From assembly GCA_040285825.1 (NCBI GenBank), contig JAUPSS010000002.1, positions 3,720,001 through 3,784,000 on the forward strand: a DNA stretch of 64,000 nucleotides. Direction: 5' to 3'. Every line of letters begins with the position of its first letter. Positions within the stretch are counted from its first letter, which is position 1. The translations under genes and the position numbers were made by a program. This DNA comes from Eukaryota sp. TZLM1-RC. Taxonomy: Eukaryota > Metamonada: BaSk clade. Below the pieces are notes generated by a model. That model was not told the DNA's origin and did not search any database. It saw nothing but the letters and a program-made list of their open reading frames with translations. Below, one piece after another: positions 11,181 through 21,376 of this stretch.

Positions 11181-12232
11181 ATGTATAAATTATTTGGTTA
11201 TTGTTTGTTTTTATTTGATTTGTTGTTATTGATAATATATAATTTTGTGTTTGCGCTTTTTTATTAGGTTGGATGTAATAAAATAGTTTTTCAAATTTGA
11301 TTTAAACTTAATTTAAAAGAATTTTCATAATGTATATATAGTGCCAAACTTTTAATTAGTTTGATAGTTGTAACCTAGTGATGTTTGTAACTCAACAAGA
11401 AGGACACAGATCACAATGGATGTATGGAAATTAATCAATATATTAATAAATTTTAAACTATCAATATGTAAATTAATGATAATCATGTACAATTTCTATT
11501 TGGTAAAGCTAATCACTAAACCCAACACAATTAAATTAAAAAAAATTAAAAATTAAAATTAAAAACTTAAGTTAAAGTAATATAATGGATTAATGTACAA
11601 ATTAATTCATTGATAACCTCCGTAGTTGAATAGAATACTAGGTTGTGGTGAAGGTTGTCTTGATTTGTATGAGGCCTTTAGTTACTCTTTATGTTAACGT
11701 CTTGTCAACACATCACTTGAGTCAAAGGACGATGATTGAACCCAGCATTTATCGATAAACTCTTAATCTCGTTGTCCTATATCTACTGATCACTACTTGT
11801 CGAATTCTTCACCCTTTGTTGAGTCCAATTCTTTTATCTTATCAGCTACATCATTATTTTTTTGATGTCCATTCAGAATTAAATTCAGTTGTAATTGATG
11901 AGTAGTTTGAATTCAATCAAGATGATGATCCTTGCTCCAATCAAACATTGTTGAAAGTTGAACCTTCAAATGTAATTCACTAAAATTCAATACTGAAGTG
12001 TTTAAGCAAGGATAGTTGAAAAAATCATGCCACCTCAATAGCTGATATCTCCGCACGTCTGGTTTCAATATGGCTTATAATGAACTCAAATGTTTATAAT
12101 AAATGATTTATTTGGTCTAATCTTATTGCAAATTACAACACATTTTTGATTAAACAAAATAAATAGATAAAATGATGAATTAAAAGAAAAAATATTACAA
12201 TAATTAATTAATTATTAATAAATAATGATACA
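11181..12232. other. intergenic, no gene seen
   Basis: About 1.05 kb of AT-rich sequence between the convergent Rab2 and ZMYND12-like genes. It contains poly(A/T)-rich simple sequence around 11530-11580 and no convincing frame, RNA gene or repeat. Confidence 0.5.
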
Positions 12233-13123
12233 CTATTGATACAACAAATCGAGAAGATTCTTTGATAGCAAATGTAGTTCTTCATTCAGTTCTAAATAAT
12301 AATCACAAATATCATTCAAAGCATTCTCCAATTCACTAAACTGTGTTTCTCCTATTATATCAATTAAATTAAGATTAGTGGAATTATTTAAAAAACCATT
12401 TAATATTTCCAAAACACGCTGGAAGAAAACTTCCTGCTTTCCCACACAAATCCCTATATAGTATAAAGGTAAACAAGTTAAATAATGATCAATTCCAAAA
12501 CGACATGAGAAATAATATAAAGATTTAGCAAAATGTTGGCTCGATTTGGAAAGATTATTTTGATTGAAATAAAGGCGACCAAAAAGAAGGAAAATTCTTG
12601 ACCGGAGTTCGGTAATCACAATCGAGAATTGATTGCTTTCTGATGACTCTGGTGATTGATCAGTTTCCGTTTCCTGTTGCATTAAAATCCACGACGCCAA
12701 AGACAAATACTCTTTGGCGTAACCATACCTCTCCAACCCGATGGACGATTCTGCCAGCAAGAGATATGCAGGAACAAGATGTATGGAAGTCTGTCCGTGG
12801 AGAGAGACAGAGTGGTTGAGGGTGTGAAGAGAGGGTGGAATGGCGAAAGAATAGTTGTGGGAGCTGAGTAGTGTCATTGCTTCCCGCTTGCATGTTTCTA
12901 TGATTTCTGATCTTATGGTTTGGTCTGTGGGTGTTTGTTCAAGGGAGAAGAGATGGTTGCATACCAGGGAATGAATGCTCTGATGATCAAGGTCATAGTG
13001 TTCTTCTGAGCAATAGTATACGGCTTTGCAGATAGAGCAGTAAACACGGGCAGTTTTTCCGCAGAGCTCGCATCGTGGCTGTGAACCTTTGGGTATGGCA
13101 AGAGGATTTAAGAAGGCTGCCAT
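12233..13123 (-). CDS. ZMYND12: ZMYND12-like protein: MYND zinc finger plus TPR-like helices
   Basis: 296-residue protein. Residues 6-55 read NPLAIPKGSQPRCELCGK, then a full MYND zinc finger (CxxC at 18-21, CSIC, YYCSEEH, HSLVC). The remainder is helical, with TPR-like segments such as HLVPAYLLLAESSIGLERYG and LFGRLYFNQNNLSKSSQHFA. The PLAxPKG lead-in, MYND finger and VPAYLLLAE helix together match ZMYND12, a protein of motile cilia and flagella in animals and protists. I infer an axonemal or flagellar-assembly role and hence a flagellated organism. The ATG at 13123 is preferred over the upstream TTG. It has no intron. Family D and B retroelements lie directly upstream. Confidence 0.8.
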   Translation of the reverse strand: MAAFLNPLAIPKGSQPRCELCGKTARVYCSICKAVYYCSEEHYDLDHQSIHSLVCNHLFSLEQTPTDQTIRSEIIETCKREAMTLLSSHNYSFAIPPSLHTLNHSVSLHGQTSIHLVPAYLLLAESSIGLERYGYAKEYLSLASWILMQQETETDQSPESSESNQFSIVITELRSRIFLLFGRLYFNQNNLSKSSQHFAKSLYYFSCRFGIDHYLTCLPLYYIGICVGKQEVFFQRVLEILNGFLNNSTNLNLIDIIGETQFSELENALNDICDYYLELNEELHLLSKNLLDLLYQ

Positions 13124-13198
13124 TGTCAACAGAAGCTGTTTAAAACAAGTAAAGGGCTATGAATTAATTTCTATCAAAACACATTTCTCGCTTTTGAA

Positions 13199-13362
13199 AA
13201 AAATTTATTGAATTTGCACACTTAATTAAATTTACTCATAACTAATGGGACGACTATCATTCAACCAAGATTTCCTCTACAAAATCTTGATCTGCTTGCT
13301 GTCTAGCTAAAGCTTCTCTTATTCGATTGAAAAACCGTGATAATCTATTGATAATGGCAAAT
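13199..13362 (-). mobile_element. D-family RLE retrotransposon, 3' fragment (D2)
   Basis: Minus-strand copy of the D terminus (IINRLSRFFNRIREALARQQ, then DFVEEILVE) and the family 3' end with AATAAATTT. It ends about 75 bp upstream of the ZMYND12-like gene, in the same orientation. Confidence 0.75.
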
Positions 13363-13374
13363 ATCGCTTTTGAC

Positions 13375-13390
13375 CAATTCATGCAATCTT
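13375..13390. repeat. target-site duplication, left copy, of B2
   Basis: CAATTCATGCAATCTT, repeated exactly at 14113-14128. Confidence 0.8.
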
Positions 13391-14112
13391 TTTTTTAAAT
13401 TTTAATTTTATTCAAAACCTATGAACCAACATCCAAAAAATCCATCTCTCCCAAAACAAAAACACTAGATGCAACTCTCTCATAGTGAGATCCAAGAAAA
13501 AGCAAAACATTAGAAACCATCTGCAACATCCCCTTAAAAAAAGAAAACACAATTCTATTTTGCCAAAACAATCTGTTGAAATTTCTGTTAGTTCTTCTCT
13601 TTACAATCATTTCAAAATCTTCCAAAAAACGTAAAGCTGTTGGTGCAAGTGAACCAAAAATAGAAAATACAAATGGAAACAAATTGTATTTTGCATGCTG
13701 TAGACTGGTCAAATTGGACAAAGGTTCATTGTATTTTTTGAATTAGAAATTTTCAGCATTTGAAAGAGGATTATGAATTTCAGAATTAACAAGCCTTTCA
13801 TTGGAGGCATTACAAGGATCAACAGACATTACATCCAATAAAATGAAGGTTCCATCTAATCCAAATAATATTACATCACCTCTATTATTCTTATGAAAAT
13901 CATTTTCAGTATCAAACAGATTTGACAACAGGGGTTCCAAAAAGGATTCAATTCTATGAGACTTGCACATACAATATAACTGGTCTCTTACAGCATCATG
14001 AACCTTGCTTCTAAAAGTAATAAAATGTTTACAATTTAACAGATGAGTAATTGTAATTTCTCGAGAACATTTACAAATTAAATTATGAGGTAAATTATCA
14101 GGCCAGATAAAG
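13391..14112 (-). mobile_element. B-family RLE retrotransposon, 5'-truncated (B2)
   Basis: A 722-bp insertion bounded by an exact 16-bp duplication. On the minus strand it encodes IWPDNLPHNLICKCSREITI (zinc ligands CKC...H...C), FRSKVHDAVRDQL, NRGDVILFGLDGTFILLDV and the tail down to a VLGEMDFLDVGS-type end, with a stop between the two main frames near 13743. The truncation point, tail and duplication together show an authentic target-primed insertion. Confidence 0.85.
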
Positions 14113-14128
14113 CAATTCATGCAATCTT
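14113..14128. repeat. target-site duplication, right copy, of B2
   Basis: Exact repeat of 13375-13390. Confidence 0.8.
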
Positions 14129-14240
14129 GATAGATGTTAAGCTTACTTTAGTTCTATCACTATATGATCTCACTATCAAATGATAGTTAAAGCAGCAACA
14201 TCACAATACGCATACAGGTACGCAATACATGGAAAAACAC

Positions 14241-16161
14241 TTATCTACGGGGTCTCCGGAACGCTTCCGGTCTTTCATTGTGGTAGTGCTCACTTATGGC
14301 AATCTCCAGTTGATTTCTGGAGGCTGAGATGTCCCTCGACCAGAGTGTCTGACATTGATGACAAACAAACTTATCATTGTTCACCCTCCCATCATCGTGA
14401 TACAACTTTTGATTGAATACCTTACAGCAATTCGTTTTGGTAGATGTGTAGAATTCATCTCCATTAGGTTTCACATATGTAAAATGTTTCTGAATCTCCT
14501 TCAAAAAGCACTTCCTTGGGGTTTTCACAGATTGTCTTGATGGCCCATCACCTCCACTGCCAAACCAAATTATGGTTTCTTTTCCACTAGCTATTAGTTT
14601 AATTCTTTTCAATAAATCCCATTATTCTTTTTTGGCTTCTTATAAAAATAAAAAATCAAACTTATTGCGGCGCAGGACTCGGCGATGTACATTTATCGGC
14701 AGTTGGTCTAATATAGTTCTCGGACGGAGGTCGGGATTCCTGATTTCTTCCTGTGTCGGTACCCATGCCTTTAGTGTTGCTATTTCATACAGATATTCGC
14801 GGAAATTCTTAGCAAAAAAGCAATTTGGTTATGCATGGGTCAAGACCGGTGGTTGAATGATCTTCTTTGCCTTTGGATTTAGAACAAGGCCCGAAAGTTG
14901 ATGGTCAACATTGTTATTATCTCTTCTTGATCCAATTGAATAACCAAACAAATTTTTGGGATCAATTGCACAAAATGAGTATTCAATTGGATCAACGGGA
15001 AGAGGCTCGTAGGTGTCATCAGTTCTTCGACGTTGCCTACGACAAACCTATTGTTGACGTCTGGAGTTTCTTTCGACTCTCAGCAGGTAAATCGTCTTCC
15101 CCATTGGCTCTGGCGGTTACCATTTTTCGGGCTGTGTGGCGATTCTTGGTTTTTTTAAAGACAGTCAAGAACGTTGTTCTCACTGATATACCGTCCGATG
15201 CAATGGTAATATGTGGAAAAGTTCTTCCTGTTGAAATTTTTGAATGGATTCCTCAGAAATTATTGATCTGGGTTTAAACATAAGAAGTGTCGTTCCAATG
15301 CCGGACTCAGTGCAATTAAGCCAGGGGAGTAACTTGCGGAAATAGCTAGAGCATGCCTTTTCATTGTTTCACTCGCCATGTTCTCGAGGAAGGACAAACT
15401 ACGGAGGCCGACGGAGAAGATCAAAGTCATCGATTCAACGTTCAGTTGGATTTCAGTCTCTTCTCAGAGGGCATGGAAGCTAGCAGGGTCACCTACTTGT
15501 TGTTAAATATATCAGTCATATAAGCATGATGTTGCTCATTCCAACCAAATAGTTCTGAAAAACGGCAGCAGTATGTTCTTTTGGAGCTGGACAGTCAAAG
15601 AAGATTGCCATTGTTTCATAGAGGTTAAGCTTCCATACAACTGAACCATCTGTCATAATTTGACTGAAGCTGTTTGTTACTTGAGGTGCGCAAAAGCTCC
15701 AGATGTCAGAATGACACCAGTTGTCAGTCATTTATCTAAACCCAGAGGGGGAAATGGCCACCTGGTTGGGTCAGAAGCGTGAGAGAGAGCCTCGTAGACC
15801 TCTTGGTGGTTCTCAAAAGGTCGTCGGACTGGAATATTGACCATCATCACACAGTTCTGACATTGATACCAGATCTGTTGATGGTACAACCAGTGGGCCA
15901 TCTGTGGATGCATCAGTGTATAATACTGAGCAAGACGACATGTCAGGACACTGACAGTTCGTTTGCAACGAAACTGTCGCTCCATTGCATCTCTTGCAGC
16001 ACTAGCAAAGAATTTGGTAGTAGTAGTAGCAACGGTTGTCTTTTTTTCAGGACGCTTAACCTCCCAAGGGAGTACTTGGCCTCGACTTTTATGTACTTTG
16101 TTTCCTTTTTGACAGTGTTAAAAATCCGACCAGTCGAAAATTTTTTGACCCAATGGCCCAA
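14241..16161 (-). pseudogene. Fanzor-like (eukaryotic TnpB/OMEGA family) RNA-guided nuclease, broken
   Basis: Read on the minus strand from 16161 down. An open basic N-terminal part (VKRPEKKTTVATTTTKFF) leads into 15985-15728. Then 15731-15516 contains SQIMTDGSVVWKLN, which resembles the TDG segment of Fanzor1 proteins. Around 14970 the frame reads EYSFCAIDPKNLFGYS, matching RuvC-I (Asp in IDP). The last frame (14612-14241) reads ETIIWFGSGGDG, GDEFYTSTKTNCC (RuvC-II-type Glu and first zinc pair), then FVCHQCQTLWSRDISASRNQ (second zinc pair and RuvC-III Asp in RD). This order and spacing are those of Fanzor1. Frames change at least three times and stops occur (for example before WDLLKRIK), so it is a decayed copy. 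Transposon ends and a guide-RNA region were not found. Confidence 0.75.
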
Positions 16162-16809
16162 CAGTTGTTTCTATATAGGTATAGTGTTAGTTCAATATAG
16201 TGCATTACTTATAGAATTGCGCCTCTGGGCTGAAGGTGCAAGATATTGAAATGTTTTCATACTAGCTTACTTTATTTCCTCCTATGATTACCATATTCCA
16301 AATATTTGGCCCGAGACGTGATTCAATTTGAAATTATTTTGTTAACCTCCTACTTCCCTGCATTTACCATTATCATGTTTACTGTGATTTAGCCCATCAC
16401 AAAAATCATTATGTAAAGGTTCCGTTAGTTGTGACCGAGTTAAGACCTGATCTATTTCCTATCACAAATGAGTCGTAACAAGAAGAGGAAATGTCTTGAT
16501 TTGTGAGTTAACATTTCATAAACATCAATATTTTGATAGTTGATATGGATTAAAGATGCACAATCGATTACTTGATAAGGTCTTTGATAAGAGAACTTTT
16601 GGGTCGGCAATTGAGTTATCTTTTTGTCTTGATCTTATCATTATCCTTATCTTGAGATATTTATTTGTTAAGAATTATTGGATCATCACATAATCAATCA
16701 CTATTTAAAGTTTGCAAAAGAAAATACCATTTTATTTATACGCAATACCACATCTCGTGCAAAAAAACATTGTATCAATGTAACAATTGTGAAAATCAAA
16801 AACATTGAC
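16162..16809. other. intergenic, no gene seen
   Basis: Region between the Fanzor remnant and the end of the transhydrogenase gene. I looked for inverted repeats matching 14129-14240 and found none convincing. Confidence 0.45.
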
Positions 16810-18389
16810 CTAGCAAGGTTCAGTGGTACGCTGGGAATCCGTATCTGGAGCTCTAAAGAACCCAAGCATGCGCCTCGTTACCTCAAACCCTCCAACTAGA
16901 TTCACTGCTAGCAATAGAATGGCAAATGACGCTAATAAACCTACAAGAGACCAAGGATCGGCAGCTCGTGACAGGACTATGAACCCACCAACTAGAACAA
17001 GGCCAGTAATGGCATTTGTAAGACTCATAAGAGGTGATTGAAGCCCGACAACCACCCCTAAAGTGACATAGACTCCAGCAATTACACTGAGAACAAATAG
17101 CAGAAACTGTCTTAGGAAATCCAAACCACCAGCAGTTCTATGGTTAGGACTTTGAACGCAACAAACCGTGGAGTGGCCACAGCCAGGCCAGACAAAGCTC
17201 CAAGCAGTAGTGCAATGATGAGAAAAAACAATGCATCAGGACTAAGATATCTTCGTTTGACTAATGGTGGTTCCACTGTTTCTACTTTAGACTCTTCTTG
17301 AGCAGGTGCTAAAGGCAATGGTGGATGTTCCACTGGACACCCCTTCTTGACGATAATCATTCTGCCTATGACCGGATTACAGGGATCCATGTTGAATAAA
17401 CAAACATCGCCAGGAGGATCATCACCAAAGGCTTTCAATATTGCCACGACATTTGCACTATATAATTCACTAAAGTAAGTTGCTTTGAAATTTCCATACC
17501 TTGCCTGCGAAGGCATTCTTCTCGCTATATTTGTATCCCCTATCACTAGGATGTTTCTCCCCACGTCAACTGTCTCGTCTGGTACAGTCCCCATACAATT
17601 TCCCCCAGATCCTGCTGCCAGGTCCACTATCACTGCTCCCGAAGGCATTCCCTGCAGTGCATCCTCAGTTATCAAGAGCGGAGCGGGTTTGCCTGGAATA
17701 GCAGCAGACGTCACAACCACGTTAACATCTCTCATTTCTAAAGCAATCAGTTCTTGCTCTCGTAAAAGAAAATCTTCCTCCAGCTCTTTAGCATAACCTC
17801 CCGTCTCTGAAACCTCAATTCCCATCTCTATGAACTCTGCCCCCAGAGATATAACCTGGTCTCGAACTGCTGGTCTCGGATCAAATGCTTTCACATTGGC
17901 CCCCAACGCTCTAGCTGTTGAAATGGCTTCCAAACCGGCAACCCCTACCCCAATTACAAATACAGTAATCGGCTTAATCGGCTGGGCTGCAGTGGCTGTT
18001 TGCATTGGAAAACGTCCTAAAAGCTGAACAGCTTCTATAACACTGCGGTAACCCGCTACTTTTGCTGTAGAAGTTAAAGCGTCCATGTACTGAGCAGCTG
18101 TGGTTCTAGGGACTGATTCAATAGCGCAGACAGTTGAGCGTTGTTGTATCATAGAGTCTAAACGTTGAGGATATTGGTATTTGTAAATGAATGAAACAAT
18201 TCCACTGCCCTCTGGAAGTTTCTCAACTTGGTCTTCGGTGAGTGGATTTATAGAGATGATGACAGCATTCTCTGTTTCATCAGCATCACCAGAAGGAGGA
18301 GAGATGGGTATTGTATGGGAAGAAGGTGCATCGGGGTAGATATCAAAGAGTGAAGGTTGATCATCTTCATCAACTTGGTTCTCAAACAT
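16810..18389 (-). CDS. pntA: NAD(P) transhydrogenase, alpha subunit (two exons)
   Basis: Spliced product of 516 residues. It couples hydride transfer between NADH and NADP+ to proton movement. The NAD-binding domain shows VPRTTAAQYMDALTS, VAGYRSVIEA, VFVIGVGVAGLEAISTARAL, FDPRPAVRDQVISLGAEF, IPGKPAPLLITEDAL and VIVDLAAGSGGNC. After a Pro-rich linker come four or so membrane segments, including SPLMSLTNAITGLVLVGG and VGGFEVTRRML. The two frames join through a 29-nt intron at 17138-17166, which keeps phase (1,223 + 328 coding nt). Compared with bacterial PntA, about the first 60 residues are missing, replaced by an acidic Pro/Ser stretch, and the beta domain is not fused. The divergent Josephin gene starts 134 bp away, leaving no room for more upstream coding sequence unless spliced from further off. 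Confidence 0.85.
17138..17166 (-). other. 29-nt spliceosomal mini-intron in the transhydrogenase gene
   Basis: On the minus strand it begins GTTTGT and ends CTAACCATAG. Removal joins the two frames exactly, inside the first membrane segment. The CTAAC lies at the same distance from AG as in the other introns of this window. Confidence 0.85.
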
Positions 18390-18523
18390 ATGGTGTTGTA
18401 GAGTAAAGAGATAGTCTGTGCATAATAGAGGATATCATGAAGTGATAGTTGAAATCTGTTGAAATTTGCATTGCTTTGTGGAGGCAATTAATTTTCATAG
18501 GGCAACTGCCTACTAGTACCTAC

Positions 18524-19003
18524 ATGTATCATGAAAGACAACGGCTCTCACGATGTGCAGTTCATGCATTAAACAACTTCTTTCAGCGTCCAGAAGTGAC
18601 TGTGCAAGAGCTAGAATCCATTGCACACAGTCTTTGTCCTTCTGTCTTATTCAACCCACATAAATCTATATTTCAATGGGGTAACTATGATGTCAATGTC
18701 ATTGGTATTGCACTGGAAAGAAGAGGTTATCAAATAGATTGGTTTGATCAACGCAGGTCTCTCAGAGATCTACCTACCGATGTTGAGGCATTTCTCATCA
18801 ACTTTAAGTGTTGGAGTTCTTACATTCCCTTCAAGAGAACTAGACATTGGGTTTGTGTGTTGAACATGGACGGGGCCTATATTGATATGGACTCCAAGCT
18901 TGACGAGCCAAGAGAACTTAGATTTGGGGACTTTATACACTATCTTCAGTCATTGGAGGACCTACAAGTGTTGGAAATAACTCCATGTACAAGCAAATCA
19001 TAA
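18524..19003 (+). CDS. Josephin-domain deubiquitinase (JOSD1/2-like)
   Basis: 159-residue cysteine protease made of the Josephin domain alone, the size of JOSD2. It starts MYHERQRLSRCAVHALNN, with the catalytic Cys at 11 and the His at 108 in RTRHWVCV. The third catalytic residue would be Asp121 in IDMDSKL, where Asn is usual in relatives. GNYDVNVIGIALERRGY and WFDQRR are the other conserved blocks. The family removes ubiquitin from proteins. The frame is open further upstream, but the ATG at 18524 gives the domain start and I prefer it. It is single-exon and divergent from the transhydrogenase gene, sharing a 134-bp interval. Confidence 0.9.
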   Translation: MYHERQRLSRCAVHALNNFFQRPEVTVQELESIAHSLCPSVLFNPHKSIFQWGNYDVNVIGIALERRGYQIDWFDQRRSLRDLPTDVEAFLINFKCWSSYIPFKRTRHWVCVLNMDGAYIDMDSKLDEPRELRFGDFIHYLQSLEDLQVLEITPCTSKS

Positions 19004-19684
19004 TATCTGTTAAAGTGTTGCAGTACACTACACGCAAAACATTGATGCAGCATACCGCTGTGTTGAATCTACGTTTGTGTCATTTTTTTGTTCATGACTG
19101 AGCTGTTCATTTTGCAATTAACATTCACCAACATTCACCAACATTAACCACAACCCCAACACATTTGACAACATTGCTCGAGACTCATCTCAATGATCTC
19201 CAGAAACTTCCAGAGGCCTTCTTTTCATTCATCTCATTTTGATTTGACTTGGGAGTTTTTCATTGATCTTGCATTGGTTGATTTTATTTTTTTTATTTGA
19301 TATTTTTTATTTTTTTTATCACAAATAAGCTCGCTATTCATTTTCAAAAAGATACAAATGATTTTTTAAATTACTCTTATTCTCGTTGAGTCACGGTTCC
19401 GTGGGTGACATGTTTAAATCTAAATATGTGTTTGGTAAATTTAAATTTGATTTATTTTGTTAGTTGATTCTTATTATAGAGCATTTCCTTGCACATCTTG
19501 GATTTTCTGAGTCATTGACCACTTCACAAAGATCACATATTAGCAGAATTGCTCCGCGCTTAGTCGTATACTGTCACGTGGTAGTTGAAGTAGAGAAAGT
19601 GATTGTGAATGATACAATCAAAACAACTATTTGATCAAATGACATTCAAAATACAAATACCAGAGGTACAGATTGACAAAACAC
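19004..19684. other. intergenic, no gene seen
   Basis: Contains a small tandem repeat of ACATTCACCA (about 19123-19145) and T-rich simple sequence at 19280-19330. No frame or RNA gene is supported. Confidence 0.45.
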
Positions 19685-19966
19685 TTAGGAAACAAGAGCC
19701 AGACCGACATCTGAAAAAAACCTTCTCGCATACTCAGCACTTACCTGCATGAGAAACGAATGAAAATCTTCAGCATGATGATCACAATGGTCACAATGAA
19801 CACCGGTGGCATTAAGAGTGACTTGATGAACAACATTTTCCAAAGTGCTAAATGAAACAACAGCATACATAGTTTCAACTTCCTCGATTTGATAAGAATG
19901 AATTCTTTGACTATACTCATCGAGTGACGATAGTTCTTGTTGGATAAAGTTTGAAGAGGTGTTCAT
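19685..19966 (-). CDS. small protein resembling the GSKIP domain
   Basis: 93 residues. The second half (TMYAVVSFSTLENVVHQVTL, then HSFLMQVSAEYARRFF) follows the pattern of the GSKIP domain (GSK3-interacting protein and the N-domain of CLU proteins): a beta strand with aromatic, strand-turn-strand, then a Leu-rich helix ending in SxxYxxxF. A CDHCDHH cluster in the middle is not a family feature and might bind metal. The similarity is by pattern only, and other small-domain proteins could look like this. It is divergent from the epimerase gene with 118 bp between start codons, which supports it being a real gene. Confidence 0.5.
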   Translation of the reverse strand: MNTSSNFIQQELSSLDEYSQRIHSYQIEEVETMYAVVSFSTLENVVHQVTLNATGVHCDHCDHHAEDFHSFLMQVSAEYARRFFSDVGLALVS

Positions 19967-20084
19967 TTCTTAGAGAAATAGACAAAAGTAAAGATTGGGT
20001 AGCTACATGAAAACTTACCAAATTTCAATTTCCAAATAACTCAATTTGATAGTGGTAAGGACATTTATTCCCTTATCGTCAAAA

Positions 20085-20756
20085 ATGGCCTTGAAATCGA
20101 TTATAGCACCTTCTATGCTTTCATGTGACTTTGGTCACCTTGCTGAAGAATCATCTTTTATGAAATCATGTGGAGCCGATTGGCTTCATCTTGATGTCAT
20201 GGATATGCACTTTGTTCCAAACCTCACCATTGGTTTTCCTGTCATCAAAAGTCTTCGCAAACACTCTGATATGTTCTTTGATTGTCACTTAATGGTTGAA
20301 AATCCCGCTTCTTACATTGATGGTTTTGCCTCTGCTGGTGCTGATATGTTTACGTTTCACTATGAAGCCGTAGATAACCATGAAGAAATCATTACACAAA
20401 TCAGAAATTCTGGAATGAGGGCAGGTATCTCAATTAAACCCGCAACACCAGACTCTGCCATCCACCATCTCTTAGACCTTGTAGACATGGTGCTCGTCAT
20501 GACTGTGGAACCTGGTTTTGGGGGCCAAGCTATAATCCAAGATTGTTTGGACAAGGTCAAGTCTCTTCGTGGTATTAAGCCCAACTTGGATATTCAAGTT
20601 GATGGAGGTATTGACACAACGACCATTAGCTTAGCTGCTGGTGCTGGCGCTAATGTTATTGTTGCAGGTTCTGCCATTTTCAAGGCAGCAGATAAAAAAG
20701 AAACAATTAAACAATTGAGGAATGCTGTTGATAACGTTTTAAATAAAAATAAATAA
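20085..20756 (+). CDS. RPE: ribulose-phosphate 3-epimerase
   Basis: 223-residue TIM-barrel enzyme that interconverts ribulose 5-phosphate and xylulose 5-phosphate in the pentose-phosphate pathway. Conserved blocks: IIAPSMLSCDFGHLAEE, ADWLHLDVMDMHFVPNLTIG (metal-binding His and Asp), DCHLMVENP, GMRAGISIKPATP, MTVEPGFGGQ (catalytic loop) and IQVDGGID (second catalytic Asp), then AGANVIVAGSAIF (phosphate site). Length is normal. The ATG at 20085 is the best start; the frame continues upstream to 20046 with no conserved sequence. Intact, single-exon. Confidence 0.95.
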   Translation: MALKSIIAPSMLSCDFGHLAEESSFMKSCGADWLHLDVMDMHFVPNLTIGFPVIKSLRKHSDMFFDCHLMVENPASYIDGFASAGADMFTFHYEAVDNHEEIITQIRNSGMRAGISIKPATPDSAIHHLLDLVDMVLVMTVEPGFGGQAIIQDCLDKVKSLRGIKPNLDIQVDGGIDTTTISLAAGAGANVIVAGSAIFKAADKKETIKQLRNAVDNVLNKNK

Positions 20757-21104
20757 AAATAAATAAATTAACATTTCATTTGGGTTTTTTAATGTACATC
20801 AGATAAGAAAACAATTTAACCAGCAACTTAAACCAATTCTCGGTTTAAACATGGTTGTTGGCTTTCGTGCATTAATATCCATAAACGAGGTAACGAGATG
20901 TTTATAGAACGGAATAAGAAAATCAAACTAAATAAAAGCAAAAACAGATTTTAAACTAATTATCACGTGATGCTACACATGATACATTCCAGATCCGGAA
21001 AGTAGTATTTAGCCTTAGCTAACAACGTATTGTAATAATTTCTTCCATAAATGATATTAAACAACTGCTCCCTTAAATTACAGCTAAGGCAAGGGTAATG
21101 CTTT
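20757..21104. other. intergenic with dispersed repeat
   Basis: No gene. It holds the second copy of the dispersed repeat (20950-21026). Confidence 0.5.
20950..21026 (+). repeat. dispersed repeat, copy 2 (partner at 8377-8452)
   Basis: Same motif order as copy 1 (TTTAAACTAATTATCACGTG, ATTCCAGATCCGGAA, TTTAGCCTTAGCTAACAA). Non-coding. Confidence 0.55.
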
Positions 21105-21376
21105 AGTGTAAAACATCTAATTTCGTATAGTTGGGTTACCCTCTCCATTTTTTGCAAAAAATGATTCATTTGGATTTACAACAATTCTTGCTCTTGAACA
21201 CTAACAGAAATTTCAACAGATTGTTTTGGCAAAATAGAATTGTGTTTTCTATTTTTAAGGGGATGTTGAAGATGGTTTCTGATGCTTTTCTTTCTATTTG
21301 ATCTCACTATGAGAGAGTTGCATCTAGTATTTTTGTTTTAAGAGAGATGGATTATTTAGATTTTGATTTATAGGTT
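21105..21376 (+). mobile_element. B-family RLE retrotransposon, 3' end of a variant subfamily (B3)
   Basis: From about 21195 it encodes the B tail (RLFWQNRIVFSIFKGMLKMV, then SHYERVASS and a MDYLDFDL-like end) and ends with AATAAAATTG. The preceding ~90 bp, reading TACCCTCTCCATTTTTTGCA and ACAATTCTTGCTCTTGAACA, are also found in the same place within B7 (36.6 kb). They therefore belong to the element, not to the flank. Confidence 0.7.

Noticed and set aside
14867-15277. 136-residue plus-strand open frame
   Set aside because: Complementary to the RuvC-I region of the Fanzor remnant; no domain seen.
15779-16249. 156-residue plus-strand open frame
   Set aside because: It is the complement of the Fanzor-like minus-strand sequence and has no recognisable motif.
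16470-16490. GTCGTAACAAG, a match to the conserved 3' end of small-subunit rRNA
   Set aside because: Only 11 bases match; no other rRNA sequence surrounds it.
18390-18523. a mitochondrial leader (MHRLSLYSTTPYV) spliced onto the transhydrogenase
   Set aside because: A frame exists, but no donor/acceptor pair fitting the local consensus joins it to the main exon.
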